A stretch of 27,704 nt of DNA from DASUBN01 sp035691665 (GTDB lineage: Bacteria > Pseudomonadota > Gammaproteobacteria > Natronospirales > REEB76). The notes under the pieces were generated by a model. The model saw nothing but the letters and a program-made list of their open reading frames with translations. It searched no databases and had not been told where the DNA came from. This document shows positions 8,428 to 17,098 of this stretch, in pieces. The DNA lies in NCBI GenBank assembly GCA_035691665.1, contig DASSIS010000072.1, forward strand, positions 1-27,704, given 5' to 3'. The translations under genes were made by a program, and so were the position numbers. Every line of letters begins with the position of its first letter. Within the stretch, counting starts at the first letter, position 1.

Positions 8428-11400
8428 ATGTTGAGCAGGCGATCGCCACGGTGCGGTTCACTGGTTGGCATTGCCGCGGCGATTCTATGCACTATATATG
8501 CCGCGTCAAGTGTAGCGGACGCGCGCTTCCACCAGCTGACGATGGAAGATGGCCTATCCAACAATGAGGTCTATGGTGTAATCCAGGATAGGCAAGGCTA
8601 CATGTGGTTCTCCACAGGAGATGGACTCGATCGATATGACGGCTACACCTTCAGGGTCTTCAGACATGACCCGGGCAACCTCGGGAGTGTTTCAGGAAAT
8701 TTTGCAAGGGCATTGTATGAAGACCCTGAAGGCCGCATATGGGTAGGAACCTTCTCCGACGGGCTGAACCTTTACGATCCTAAAACCGGCGACTTCAAAC
8801 ACTATCGCCATATAGCAGGCGACCCCAATAGCCTAATCAGCGACAACCTCTGGGCACTCAACTCGCTACCAGATGGGCGGCTGCTGATCGGCACCCGCGA
8901 CGCCGGGCTCGACATCCTCGATCCGAAAACTGGACGATTTCAACATTTCTCCGCGGGGTCCGGTCCGCAAGCGCCCAGCAATAGCTATATCGAAAGGATC
9001 CTTGTCGATCGCGAGGGGCATGTGTGGCTCGCGACCAGGTCGGGTTTAGACGAATACGATCCGAGCGGAAAGAACCCGACACGCTATATCTGGGCTCCCG
9101 GCGGCGGGGATGGCAATGACATCATAAGCATTGCGGAAGATGGCCAAGGCCGGCTATGGCTGGCGACGAAGGCCGGGCCCTACGTCTACACCCCAGGTGA
9201 TACGGCCCTGAGCGAAATACCAGGCCTCACACGGGCACAAGACCCGATGGCTGGAAAGTTTCTATACAGTGTATTTGTCGATAGCCATCAAGATGTCTGG
9301 TATGGCGGCGAACAGTCGGGGCTTTACCTCATCCGACATGGAGACAAGCGGGTTTTTCACTATCAGCATGAGCCCGGCAATCACGGGAGTCTTTCTTCGA
9401 ACGCAGTGCAGGACATATTTGAAGATCGCGCTGGCTATATCTGGGCGTGCACAACGAGCGGTACCGATATGCTCAACCAGGATGAGCTCGATATTTATTC
9501 GTTCAAACCTTCACAGATAGGAGGTGCCCGTAGCGACATTAGCGATTCAATATTCGGCCTGTATCAATACAAGAATAAATTGCTGCTCGGCGGCCTAGGA
9601 GCAATCTATCAACTCGAATTGACTCCAGGCTCAGCAAACGAAGAAAGAGTGCATGAGTTCATAAATCTGGATCCGACCCAGTATGGAGATATCAGGGCGA
9701 TCACGGGAGAAGATAAGCAAAACCTGCTCATCGGTACTGCGCATGGCTACCTGCTGCGAATCAACCCGAAAAGACAGATACTCAAGATTTGGCGCCCCGA
9801 CGTTCGTCCCGATGTGAGAAGCCCCATCATCAATGACATAAAAGTACTTCATGGAGGAGAAATCTATCTGGCAACCTTCGGTCACGGGTTGCTCGACTTC
9901 AACCCTCAGACAGATCGAACGGAGCAGATTGGCGGCAACAGCCGACAAGAGCTCTCAGCGACAGACATAGTCGAGAGTCTGCTGCAATCGACCCCGAATA
10001 AAATCTGGGCGGGGACATTCCGAGGTCTCTTCGAGGTCGATACGACCACAAAACGCAGCGTCTTGATCCCGATCATGCCCGGGGATACCGAGCCGGTAAT
10101 ACAAGGTTTATATGAAGACGCCAAGCAGACCCTCTGGGTCGCGACCTACGAAGGCCTTTGGCATCTCGAGTTGGATGCGGATGGTAACCCTGTGTCACAG
10201 CCACAAGCGGTCTCGCAATTCAACCACGCTCAGATACTCTCAATACAACCCGACGCTCAAGGTAACCTGTGGCTCGCCAGCGTCAACAAACTCATACGCT
10301 TTGACCCGTCCACGGGTGTAACTCTAAGCTATGGGCGCGAGCAGGGCTCGCCTATGAGCGAGTATTTCTCCTATGGCCATGCCCGCTCATCCGATGGGCG
10401 ATTATGGTTCGCTGGTGGCCAAGGAGTATTGGGTTTCCAGCCTGATACTCTCCATCCGAATAGCCATGCCCCACAAGTCGTATTGAACGGCGTGACATCA
10501 TATCGGGACGGGAAACCACTGTTCACCACATTACAGAGCGGCGCTCCTCTCACCCTGAGCTATCAAGACAGTATCAGCATATTCGACGTGGCCGCCACGG
10601 ACTATGGAGCCCCCCAAGCTAATGCCTACTCTTACCGTCTATTGGGCTTCCAATCTGAATGGACGCCCCCGAACGCGGCACATCAAATCACCTTCACAAA
10701 TTTGAATCCGGGTCGCTACCGTTTAGAAGTAAAAGGCGCAAACAACTGGGGGATTTGGAGCATTGCTCCCGCCATCGAAGATATCGTTGTGCTCCCACCT
10801 TGGTGGCGTACCTGGTGGGCCTACACTCTTTACTTACTCATTGTAATAGGCAGTAGCATCGCCTATGTCTACAGCCTGAAACGCAAGATCGAGCGGGAAC
10901 AGGAGATCAGTACAAATCTGCGGGAAGCCAATGAGATCAAGAGCAACTTCGTGGAGAGGCTTGAGAGCCAAGTCAGGAAGGCAACTCAAGAGTTACGTGA
11001 GACGTTGCAGGGTGTCAACCTAAAGAACGCCGAGTTGGAAATCGCACAGAAGCGGGCGGCTGAAGCCGAGCAGATTAAATCGCAGTTCCTGGCCAATATG
11101 AGTCATGAGCTGAGGACCCCTCTGACTGGAGTGCTCGGATATACCAAGCTCCTCGGCTCCACTCATCTCAACTCCGAGCAGAAAGACTACGTCGGGACCA
11201 TCAAGCAGTCATCCGAAACGTTGCTCGCCATCATCAACGATACCTTGGACCTGTCGCGTCTCGAGGCTGGCAAACTGCTCATCGATCAAGTTGACTTCGA
11301 TCTATTAGAAGTGATCGAGAGTACGTTGGAGTTGCTGGCGCCAACCGCCTATCAGAAGCGCCTGGAATTGGTAAGAATCATACCGGCAGATGTACCTCTC

Positions 11401-12603
11401 TACTTGCGAGGTGATCCGCTACGCCTGCGCCAGATCCTCACCAACCTGTTGAGCAATGCCATCAAGTTCACGGAGCACGGCTCCGTGGCCATCGAGGTAA
11501 AAGTTCTCTCACAAGACGAGCGAGAAACGAAGCTGGTGTTCAATATCAGCGACACCGGAATCGGCATCCCATCCGGCGAGCTCCCAAAGCTGTTCCATGC
11601 CTATGCCCGAAGCCGAATCTCCACACAGCACCATGTGGAAGGCACCGGCCTTGGGTTAGCCATCTGTAAGAAATTGCTGGATCTGATGGCTGGCGACATC
11701 AAGGTCACGAGCAAGGTCGGGACCGGGACTTCCTTCGAGTTCCAGCTCACTTTCAGGGTGCAGAAGAACGCTGAGCCCCGTAGTCGTCTGCCCCGGAAGA
11801 TCAAGGTACTGCTATACGACGCCCACCCCCTCTCCAACCAAGCCTGGCGAGCCTGCTTGATGCGCCTCGGTGCGGAAGTCGAAATCGTCCCTAATCTCGA
11901 ATCCGTGGTTTCCCTCAAAGCGGATGCAGCGATCATGGTGCTGAGTGAAAAGGAATTGACCCAGTTGGGAGAGCTCAAGCGAACCTTGACGCCTGTCTTG
12001 CCACCCATGTTGATCCTCGCGCCACGTATCGAACGCCAAGCACTCAAAGACCTTTCCGAGACTCTCTTCCATCGGGTCCTGAGCAAGACTGCCCGCGAGA
12101 AAACTCTCTACCTGGAACTTCAGTCGTTGCTACAGACCGTGGTACAGGACGGCGACACCACGCATCACGGCAGCTCCTCTCACGTCGAGCCTGCCGCGGA
12201 TGCACCGAAGATTCTGGTGGCAGATGACAATCGCATCAATCGGCGGCTGCTGGTCACTATGCTCAACCATGCGGGATTCCGGGTATCCGAAGCCGCTAAC
12301 GGTCTCGAGCTGCTGGACCTGGCCGCCAAGGGCCCCTGGGATGCCGCCCTGCTCGACATTCATATGCCGGGTATGGACGGTATCGAAGCAGCCAAGCGCC
12401 TGCGCGAGTCTCTCGGCGACGCACTTCCACCCGTGATTGCCATGAGCGCAGACGTGATGCCTGAGACCCGTAAACAGGTCATGGAAGGAATCATGGACGA
12501 CTTCATGGTGAAACCCTTCTCTGAGCAAGAACTGGTGGACAAATTACGCTGGCACTTGGACCGACACCATCGAAAGAAGCGCACTACCCCTCAGGATGTC
12601 TGA
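8428..12603 (+). CDS. Hybrid sensor histidine kinase with beta-propeller sensor
   Basis: The 1391-residue protein starts with a signal-anchor-like segment (residues 1-32). It continues with repeated two-component-regulator propeller units (WFSTGDGLDRYDG, IWVGTFSDGLNLYDP, VWLATRSGLDEYDP and others, about 40-670). A Y_Y_Y domain (about 710-790, ending PPWWRTWW) and one membrane helix (about 797-817) follow. A coiled linker leads into HisKA with His893 (MSHELRTP), then HATPase_c with Asn1010, DTGIGIP (Asp1042) and GTGLGL (1072-1077). Next is a degenerate receiver-like region (about 1124-1235), then a real receiver with Asp1266/1267, Asp1310, Ser1340 and Lys1362. There is no HPt or DNA-binding domain. 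The ligand is unknown; in Bacteroidetes this sensor type often reads polysaccharides. I chose ATG 8428 because a TTG at 8362 would overlap the preceding gene. Confidence 0.93.
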   Translation: MLSRRSPRCGSLVGIAAAILCTIYAASSVADARFHQLTMEDGLSNNEVYGVIQDRQGYMWFSTGDGLDRYDGYTFRVFRHDPGNLGSVSGNFARALYEDPEGRIWVGTFSDGLNLYDPKTGDFKHYRHIAGDPNSLISDNLWALNSLPDGRLLIGTRDAGLDILDPKTGRFQHFSAGSGPQAPSNSYIERILVDREGHVWLATRSGLDEYDPSGKNPTRYIWAPGGGDGNDIISIAEDGQGRLWLATKAGPYVYTPGDTALSEIPGLTRAQDPMAGKFLYSVFVDSHQDVWYGGEQSGLYLIRHGDKRVFHYQHEPGNHGSLSSNAVQDIFEDRAGYIWACTTSGTDMLNQDELDIYSFKPSQIGGARSDISDSIFGLYQYKNKLLLGGLGAIYQLELTPGSANEERVHEFINLDPTQYGDIRAITGEDKQNLLIGTAHGYLLRINPKRQILKIWRPDVRPDVRSPIINDIKVLHGGEIYLATFGHGLLDFNPQTDRTEQIGGNSRQELSATDIVESLLQSTPNKIWAGTFRGLFEVDTTTKRSVLIPIMPGDTEPVIQGLYEDAKQTLWVATYEGLWHLELDADGNPVSQPQAVSQFNHAQILSIQPDAQGNLWLASVNKLIRFDPSTGVTLSYGREQGSPMSEYFSYGHARSSDGRLWFAGGQGVLGFQPDTLHPNSHAPQVVLNGVTSYRDGKPLFTTLQSGAPLTLSYQDSISIFDVAATDYGAPQANAYSYRLLGFQSEWTPPNAAHQITFTNLNPGRYRLEVKGANNWGIWSIAPAIEDIVVLPPWWRTWWAYTLYLLIVIGSSIAYVYSLKRKIEREQEISTNLREANEIKSNFVERLESQVRKATQELRETLQGVNLKNAELEIAQKRAAEAEQIKSQFLANMSHELRTPLTGVLGYTKLLGSTHLNSEQKDYVGTIKQSSETLLAIINDTLDLSRLEAGKLLIDQVDFDLLEVIESTLELLAPTAYQKRLELVRIIPADVPLYLRGDPLRLRQILTNLLSNAIKFTEHGSVAIEVKVLSQDERETKLVFNISDTGIGIPSGELPKLFHAYARSRISTQHHVEGTGLGLAICKKLLDLMAGDIKVTSKVGTGTSFEFQLTFRVQKNAEPRSRLPRKIKVLLYDAHPLSNQAWRACLMRLGAEVEIVPNLESVVSLKADAAIMVLSEKELTQLGELKRTLTPVLPPMLILAPRIERQALKDLSETLFHRVLSKTAREKTLYLELQSLLQTVVQDGDTTHHGSSSHVEPAADAPKILVADDNRINRRLLVTMLNHAGFRVSEAANGLELLDLAAKGPWDAALLDIHMPGMDGIEAAKRLRESLGDALPPVIAMSADVMPETRKQVMEGIMDDFMVKPFSEQELVDKLRWHLDRHHRKKRTTPQDV

Positions 12604-13670
12604 GGTTTGGGCCTTCCGATACTTAGGGTCAAAAACACCGCTGATTCAACCGGTGGTATTCCCAGATACCTCTCAACTAGAGAATCGTTGAGCGCACCAG
12701 AAGGGACCGCTGACAGGCCATGATGAGTAGCTGCCAGGGCGATGTTCTGACCGATGAAGCCCGCTTCCATCGCCACTACCCGATAAGCCATAGGCATGTG
12801 GTATTTCCACATGGTGCGGGGGAAATGCGCCACCAGGAACACGATCGCCGCAGTCTTGGACGGCCATTTCTGGGTGCCAAGCATGGGTGGCACCGCGACC
12901 TTGCCTACGCGCACCAGACCCAGATCGTGCCTGGAAGCACCATAGTGATAGAACCCTGGCTTCAACCCTGCAACGTTCTGGGAATACACGTACAGTTCGA
13001 AAGGGTTACGAGCTCCCCCAGAAGGTGTCATGGTTAAAGGTAGACGTCCATAATCCTCATCTCCTCCATAGCCGACGATCCCATTTCCTGAAAACAAACA
13101 ATCGGCAAGCGCCGACAGGGAGATTGGTTTACCGTCGAATTTCCTTTGGCTACGTCGTTTGCGCATCAGCGCGAACGGCTCTTGCGCCGTATCAGTACGC
13201 GGAAGCCTCACCACACCCTTTCCTGAATTCAGCTGATATAGCTTCGGCGAAGGTCGCCAAGCACGGCGTTTACGCATCAGCTCGCGGGCGGGCTTCCCCG
13301 TGATGAACTGTGTATCCCGGATAGAGAAATGGAAAAAACCGGTACTGGCACCCCACTGCCACTCTCCTCGGTACTTCTCATCCATTTCGGCCTGTGCCGT
13401 TCCCGCCACAACCATGGCATTGAACCGTATCAGCTCCTCCACCTGAGGGACTAGGCTCGAAGCATCAGTATCTGGAAAATATTGAAAAAGGTCTTCCAGC
13501 CTATGCCAATCGTCCAACTGCGACAGGAACTCCAGGCACCCCGCGGAGCAACTGAAGTTGTCACACGTCAGAAAGTTATGCACGGCGATACGGCTATCTT
13601 GGAGCGTAACCGCCAATGTGGCAGCACGACGCACCTTTATAGAAGTCGTATCTCTGCGTTTGCGCTTCAC
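12591..13670 (-). CDS. SagB/ThcOx-family nitroreductase-like dehydrogenase
   Basis: The 359-residue protein has an N-terminal domain of about 160 residues, including HNFLTCDNFSCS and WGASTGFFHFS, as seen in SagB-type enzymes. A flavin (FMN) nitroreductase domain follows. Its FMN-site residues are in MRKRRSQRKF (169-178), the family motif is PSGGARNPFELYVYS (216-230), and GQNIALAATHHGLSAVPSGA is at 307-326. SagB relatives oxidise azolines to azoles in peptide natural products, but many stand-alone members have no known substrate. No cyclodehydratase or obvious precursor is nearby. The start is GTG at 13670, which overlaps the acpS stop as GTGA; the frame is open to 13766 but only inside acpS. 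Its 3' end overlaps the convergent kinase gene by 13 nt. Confidence 0.85.
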   Translation of the reverse strand: MKRKRRDTTSIKVRRAATLAVTLQDSRIAVHNFLTCDNFSCSAGCLEFLSQLDDWHRLEDLFQYFPDTDASSLVPQVEELIRFNAMVVAGTAQAEMDEKYRGEWQWGASTGFFHFSIRDTQFITGKPARELMRKRRAWRPSPKLYQLNSGKGVVRLPRTDTAQEPFALMRKRRSQRKFDGKPISLSALADCLFSGNGIVGYGGDEDYGRLPLTMTPSGGARNPFELYVYSQNVAGLKPGFYHYGASRHDLGLVRVGKVAVPPMLGTQKWPSKTAAIVFLVAHFPRTMWKYHMPMAYRVVAMEAGFIGQNIALAATHHGLSAVPSGALNDSLVERYLGIPPVESAVFLTLSIGRPKPQTS

Positions 13671-14056
13671 GGCTCGCCTGCCTTCTCCGCTACTGCCATG
13701 GCCACCACGAGGCCAGCCTCGTCGCTCAGGCTCACATGAGCGGCACCTACGCCGAACTTCTCGCACACCACCTGGCCACGCTTGGAGAAGATCACGCAGG
13801 GCTTGCCGCGCTGGTCGGGCACGAAACCCGTATCACGCACCCACATGCCGAAACGGAAACCGGTGCCGAGCGCTTTGACGATGGCTTCCTTGGCGGCGAA
13901 GTGCATGGCCAGGAAGCGCACCGGGTTACGGCTGCGCCCGAACCACGCCAGCTCCTCCGGCATCAAGGTGCGCCTGGCAAAGCGCTCGCCGTGGCACTGC
14001 CATACCGCTTCCATGCGCGAGACCTGCACCACGTCGGTGCCCACGCCGTGGATCAC
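13667..14056 (-). CDS. acpS: Holo-[acyl-carrier-protein] synthase AcpS
   Basis: AcpS transfers 4'-phosphopantetheine from coenzyme A to apo-acyl carrier protein. The 129-residue product shows the two canonical motifs: GVGTDVVQV with metal-binding Asp8, and FAAKEAIVKALGTG with Glu57. Its length is typical. The start codon is GTG, overlapping the pdxJ stop as GTGA. The neighbours pdxJ upstream and recO, era and rnc beyond are the standard gammaproteobacterial order. Confidence 0.96.
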   Translation of the reverse strand: MIHGVGTDVVQVSRMEAVWQCHGERFARRTLMPEELAWFGRSRNPVRFLAMHFAAKEAIVKALGTGFRFGMWVRDTGFVPDQRGKPCVIFSKRGQVVCEKFGVGAAHVSLSDEAGLVVAMAVAEKAGEP

Positions 14057-14793
14057 GGGTGCGCCTCGCGCATGAGTTTCTTCATGTCGCTCACGGCAGG
14101 CCCGAGGCCAGTCATGATGGCCCGGGCGATGATGGAATGACCGATGTTGAGCTCCACCACTTCGCGGATCGTCGCGATGGCACCTACGTTGTGATAATGC
14201 AGACCGTGGCCGGCATGCACATCGAGACCGAGCCGCGCGGCCTGCTTCGCCGCCTCCACCAAGCGATGCAACTCCTCCGCCTGTTTGTGGGGGCCCGGGG
14301 CATCTGCGTAGGAACCGGTGTGCAGCTCCACCACCGGCGCACCCACCTCGGCGGAAGCCTCGATCTGCCGCGGATCCGGGTCGATGAACAGCGCCACCCG
14401 CACCCCCGCAGCGGTGAGGCTCCTACAGGCCTCGCGGATGCGCGCCGCCTGCCCTGCCACATCCAGCCCCCCTTCCGTGGTGAGTTCCTGGCGCTTCTCG
14501 GGCACGAGACAGCTGTCATGGGGCAGCACCCGGACAGCGAAATCCAGCATGGCGTCGGTCACCGCCATCTCGAGGTTGAGGCGGGTCTGCACCACCTCCT
14601 TGAGCAGCAGCACGTCCCGCTCCTGGATGTGGCGCCGATCTTCCCGCAGGTGCACGGTGATGGAATCCGCGCCGGCCCCTTCGGCTAAGCGCGCCGCTTC
14701 CACCGGATCGGGGTACTTGGTGCCCCGCGCCTGGCGCAGGGTCGCTACATGGTCGATGTTCACGCCGAGGGCGATGCCGCTCATCCGGCTCAT
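14053..14793 (-). CDS. pdxJ: Pyridoxine 5'-phosphate synthase PdxJ
   Basis: PdxJ condenses 1-deoxyxylulose 5-phosphate with 3-amino-2-oxopropyl phosphate to give pyridoxine 5'-phosphate, the last ring-closing step of the DXP-dependent vitamin B6 route. The 246-residue TIM-barrel protein begins LGVNIDHVATLRQARGT. It contains TVHLREDRRHIQ, LEMAVTD, GLDVHAGHGLHYHN and a C-terminal ELNIGHSIIARAI motif, all strongly conserved. The start is ATG at 14793, with GGAG 8 nt upstream in the 16 nt gap after recO. An internal ATG at 14784 is possible but worse placed. Confidence 0.97.
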   Translation of the reverse strand: MSRMSGIALGVNIDHVATLRQARGTKYPDPVEAARLAEGAGADSITVHLREDRRHIQERDVLLLKEVVQTRLNLEMAVTDAMLDFAVRVLPHDSCLVPEKRQELTTEGGLDVAGQAARIREACRSLTAAGVRVALFIDPDPRQIEASAEVGAPVVELHTGSYADAPGPHKQAEELHRLVEAAKQAARLGLDVHAGHGLHYHNVGAIATIREVVELNIGHSIIARAIMTGLGPAVSDMKKLMREAHP

Positions 14794-14809
14794 GGGGTTT
14801 TCTCCAAGT

Positions 14810-15532
14810 TCATGTGCCCCTCGCCATGGCGCGCATCACACCCGAGGTCTTGAGGGCCTTGCCATCCAAGTGCTGCTCCAAGGCAGCCCGCAACAGGCGC
14901 TTCACAGCCTTGAGGTCATCTGCATCATCCAATGCCTCGTGGTGCAGCGCAAGCAAGGCCCGGCCGTTGATGAGCACGCCGGTGGCGAGCTTCCCGGTGA
15001 TCGGTTGTGGACCCGAATCCAGGTCATAACGGTAGCGGCCTTCGGGTTCCACCGGTGCGCCGTCGGCACCCGCGTGGGTCAGAATCAGTCCGTAGCCCAT
15101 GGCCGAGAGCAGGTGCTTCTCGAAGACTCGCAGAGCCGGTGCCGCCTGACGACTGGTCGAAAGCCTAATCAAAGTCGCCGCATACCAATCATAGAGCCCC
15201 GGATGGGCGTCCTGACGCGGCAGGAGCCGCAGCAGCAGTTCGTTCATGTAGAAGCCGGCCATGAGTGTGCGTCCTTCGAGCGTCGCCGGCATGGCAACGG
15301 GCTCGAGCCCGCTGAGGTTGCCGAGCTCGCCACGTTGGCTCCAGGAGAGCAGCAGCGGCGTGAAAGGCTGTAGCAGGCTACGGAAAGGGGATTTGGGCCG
15401 GCGCACGCCGCGGGCCACGAGCCCCAGGCGCCCGTGTTCGCGGGTCCAGACCTCCACTATCCGGCTCGTCTCGCGCCAGGCGCGCTGATGCAGCACGTAA
15501 CCCTGGGTCAAGGCGACCCGTTCAGCCTTCAT
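14810..15532 (-). CDS. recO: DNA repair protein RecO
   Basis: RecO works with RecR to load RecA on SSB-coated single-stranded DNA. The 240-residue product has the N-terminal OB-fold (QGYVLHQRAWRETSRIVEVWTREHGRLGLVARG is its start) and a helical C-terminal domain with FEKHLLSAMGYG. No zinc-finger cysteines are present in the C-terminal region, as expected for gammaproteobacterial RecO. Its ATG overlaps the era stop by one base (TGATG). Confidence 0.94.
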   Translation of the reverse strand: MKAERVALTQGYVLHQRAWRETSRIVEVWTREHGRLGLVARGVRRPKSPFRSLLQPFTPLLLSWSQRGELGNLSGLEPVAMPATLEGRTLMAGFYMNELLLRLLPRQDAHPGLYDWYAATLIRLSTSRQAAPALRVFEKHLLSAMGYGLILTHAGADGAPVEPEGRYRYDLDSGPQPITGKLATGVLINGRALLALHHEALDDADDLKAVKRLLRAALEQHLDGKALKTSGVMRAMARGT

Positions 15533-16428
15533 CAGCCCTCGAACCCGAGCGTCGCGAGCGCGCGCTCATCGTCGGCCCAGTTCTCGCGCACCTTGACCCA
15601 CATGCGCAGGAACACCTTGTGGCCGAACTCCCGCTCCATCTCGAGGCGAGCCGCCTTGCCCACCAGCTTGAGCAGGGCGCCGCCCTGGCCGATGACGATG
15701 GCTTTCTGGCCTTCCCGCTCCACCCAGATGGTGGCGGTGACCCGCAGCATGCTGCCGTCCATCACGCACTCGTCCACCTGCACGGCGACGGAGTAAGGCA
15801 CCTCCTCCCGCAAGGCGATGATGAGCTGTTCACGAACGTACTCCGAGGCGCGCAGGGCCTCGTCCTGATCCGTAACCTGATCCGCCGGAAAGAGCATGGG
15901 CGATTCGGGGAGGTTCTCTATGAGCAGCTTCTCCAGCTCGTGCAGGTTCTCGACCTTATAGGCGGAAACCGGCACCACGAACTTGAAATCATGGCGCCCA
16001 AGCATCTCCTGCATGAAAGGCAGGAGCTTCTCCCGGGGCTTGGCCTTGTCGATCTTGTTCACCACGAGGCCGAGAGGCCGTTCGAGGGTGCTGAGGCGCC
16101 GCAGCGCCAGTTCGTCATCCTCACTCCACTGCAGGGCCTCCACCACCAGCAGGCACAGGTCCGCCTCGCCGGCCGCCGCCACGGCGCTGCGGTTCATGGA
16201 GCGGTTGATGGCGCGTTTCTCGCCGGAATGGAGTCCCGGCGTGTCCACGAAGATGAGCTGGGCCTGGGGCAGAGTCTTCACGCCCAGCACGCGGCGGCGC
16301 GTGGTCTGGGGCTTGGGCGTCACGATGCTGACCTTGCGACCCACGAGCGCATTCACGAGCGTGGACTTGCCTACGTTGGGCCTGCCCGCGACGGCGACGA
16401 AGCCCGCCCGGAACTCTTTCTCAGCCAT
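15532..16428 (-). CDS. era: GTPase Era
   Basis: Era is an essential GTPase that binds the 3' end of 16S rRNA during 30S subunit assembly. The 298-residue product has G1 GRPNVGKS at 15-22, the switch region PQTTRRR, G3 DTPG, and G4 NKID. The C-terminal KH domain includes AIVIGQGGALLKLVG and REFGHKVFLRMWVKVRENW. I chose ATG at 16428, which gives the usual N-terminus; the frame is open 15 codons further within rnc. The start lies 8 nt inside the rnc 3' end, with GGAG upstream, so the two are translationally coupled. Confidence 0.97.
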   Translation of the reverse strand: MAEKEFRAGFVAVAGRPNVGKSTLVNALVGRKVSIVTPKPQTTRRRVLGVKTLPQAQLIFVDTPGLHSGEKRAINRSMNRSAVAAAGEADLCLLVVEALQWSEDDELALRRLSTLERPLGLVVNKIDKAKPREKLLPFMQEMLGRHDFKFVVPVSAYKVENLHELEKLLIENLPESPMLFPADQVTDQDEALRASEYVREQLIIALREEVPYSVAVQVDECVMDGSMLRVTATIWVEREGQKAIVIGQGGALLKLVGKAARLEMEREFGHKVFLRMWVKVRENWADDERALATLGFEG

Positions 16429-17098
16429 GCTCGATGCGCTCCAGGGCGTGACGGGCCGCTTCCTGTTCGGCATTGCGGCGGCTGCCGCCCTCGCCCTCGG
16501 TGCGGATGTCCAGGGGCTGCAGGCTGCAGCTCACCCGGAAAGTCTGCTTATGGGGTTCGCCGCGCACCGATTCCACCGCATATACGGGTAAGGGGAGATC
16601 TCGCGCCTGCAGGACTTCCTGCAGGCGCGTCTTGGAATCCTTCAGGGCTTCCGTGGAGAGCGGTGCTGCGAGGCGAGACTCCAGGAGCCTCGACACGACC
16701 GCATGGGCGGCCTCGAAACCCGCATCCAGGAACACGGCATCGATGAGGGCTTCCAGTGCGTCCGCCAGGATGGAGGCACGGCGGTGCCCGCCGCTCTTGA
16801 GCTCTCCCGGACCGAGACTGAGATAGCTGCCGAGATCGAGTTCCCGTGCCACATCCGCAAGCGCTTCCTGGTTCACCAGGCTCGCCCGAAGGCGGCTCAG
16901 GTCGCCTTCCTCCAGTTCTGCGTGACGCCGGTAGAGAGCGTCTGCCACGCAAGCATTGATCAGAGCATCGCCGAGGAATTCCAGACGCTCGTTGTTCCTG
17001 CCGCCGACGCTGCGGTGGGTGAGAGCCAGGTCCAGCAGGGTCTCGTCGCTGAATCCCCGGCCCAGTGCCCGCAGCAGCGCTGTGCGGCTACCGGTCAA
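16421..17098 (-). CDS. rnc: Ribonuclease III
   Basis: RNase III cuts double-stranded RNA in rRNA precursors and many mRNAs. The 225-residue product has the signature NERLEFLGDA at 36-45 (Glu40 and Asp44 bind metal). The second acidic cluster is DALEALIDAVFLDAG, and a C-terminal double-stranded RNA-binding domain (about 155-224) ends in RRNAEQEAARHALERI. The start codon is TTG, overlapping the upstream DUF4845 stop as TTGA. No closer ATG gives a full N-terminus. Era is coupled downstream. Confidence 0.96.
   Translation of the reverse strand: MTGSRTALLRALGRGFSDETLLDLALTHRSVGGRNNERLEFLGDALINACVADALYRRHAELEEGDLSRLRASLVNQEALADVARELDLGSYLSLGPGELKSGGHRRASILADALEALIDAVFLDAGFEAAHAVVSRLLESRLAAPLSTEALKDSKTRLQEVLQARDLPLPVYAVESVRGEPHKQTFRVSCSLQPLDIRTEGEGGSRRNAEQEAARHALERIEHG

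Noticed and set aside
15619..16746. 375-codon plus-strand frame over era and rnc
   Set aside because: It is antisense to two complete core genes and no family is recognisable.
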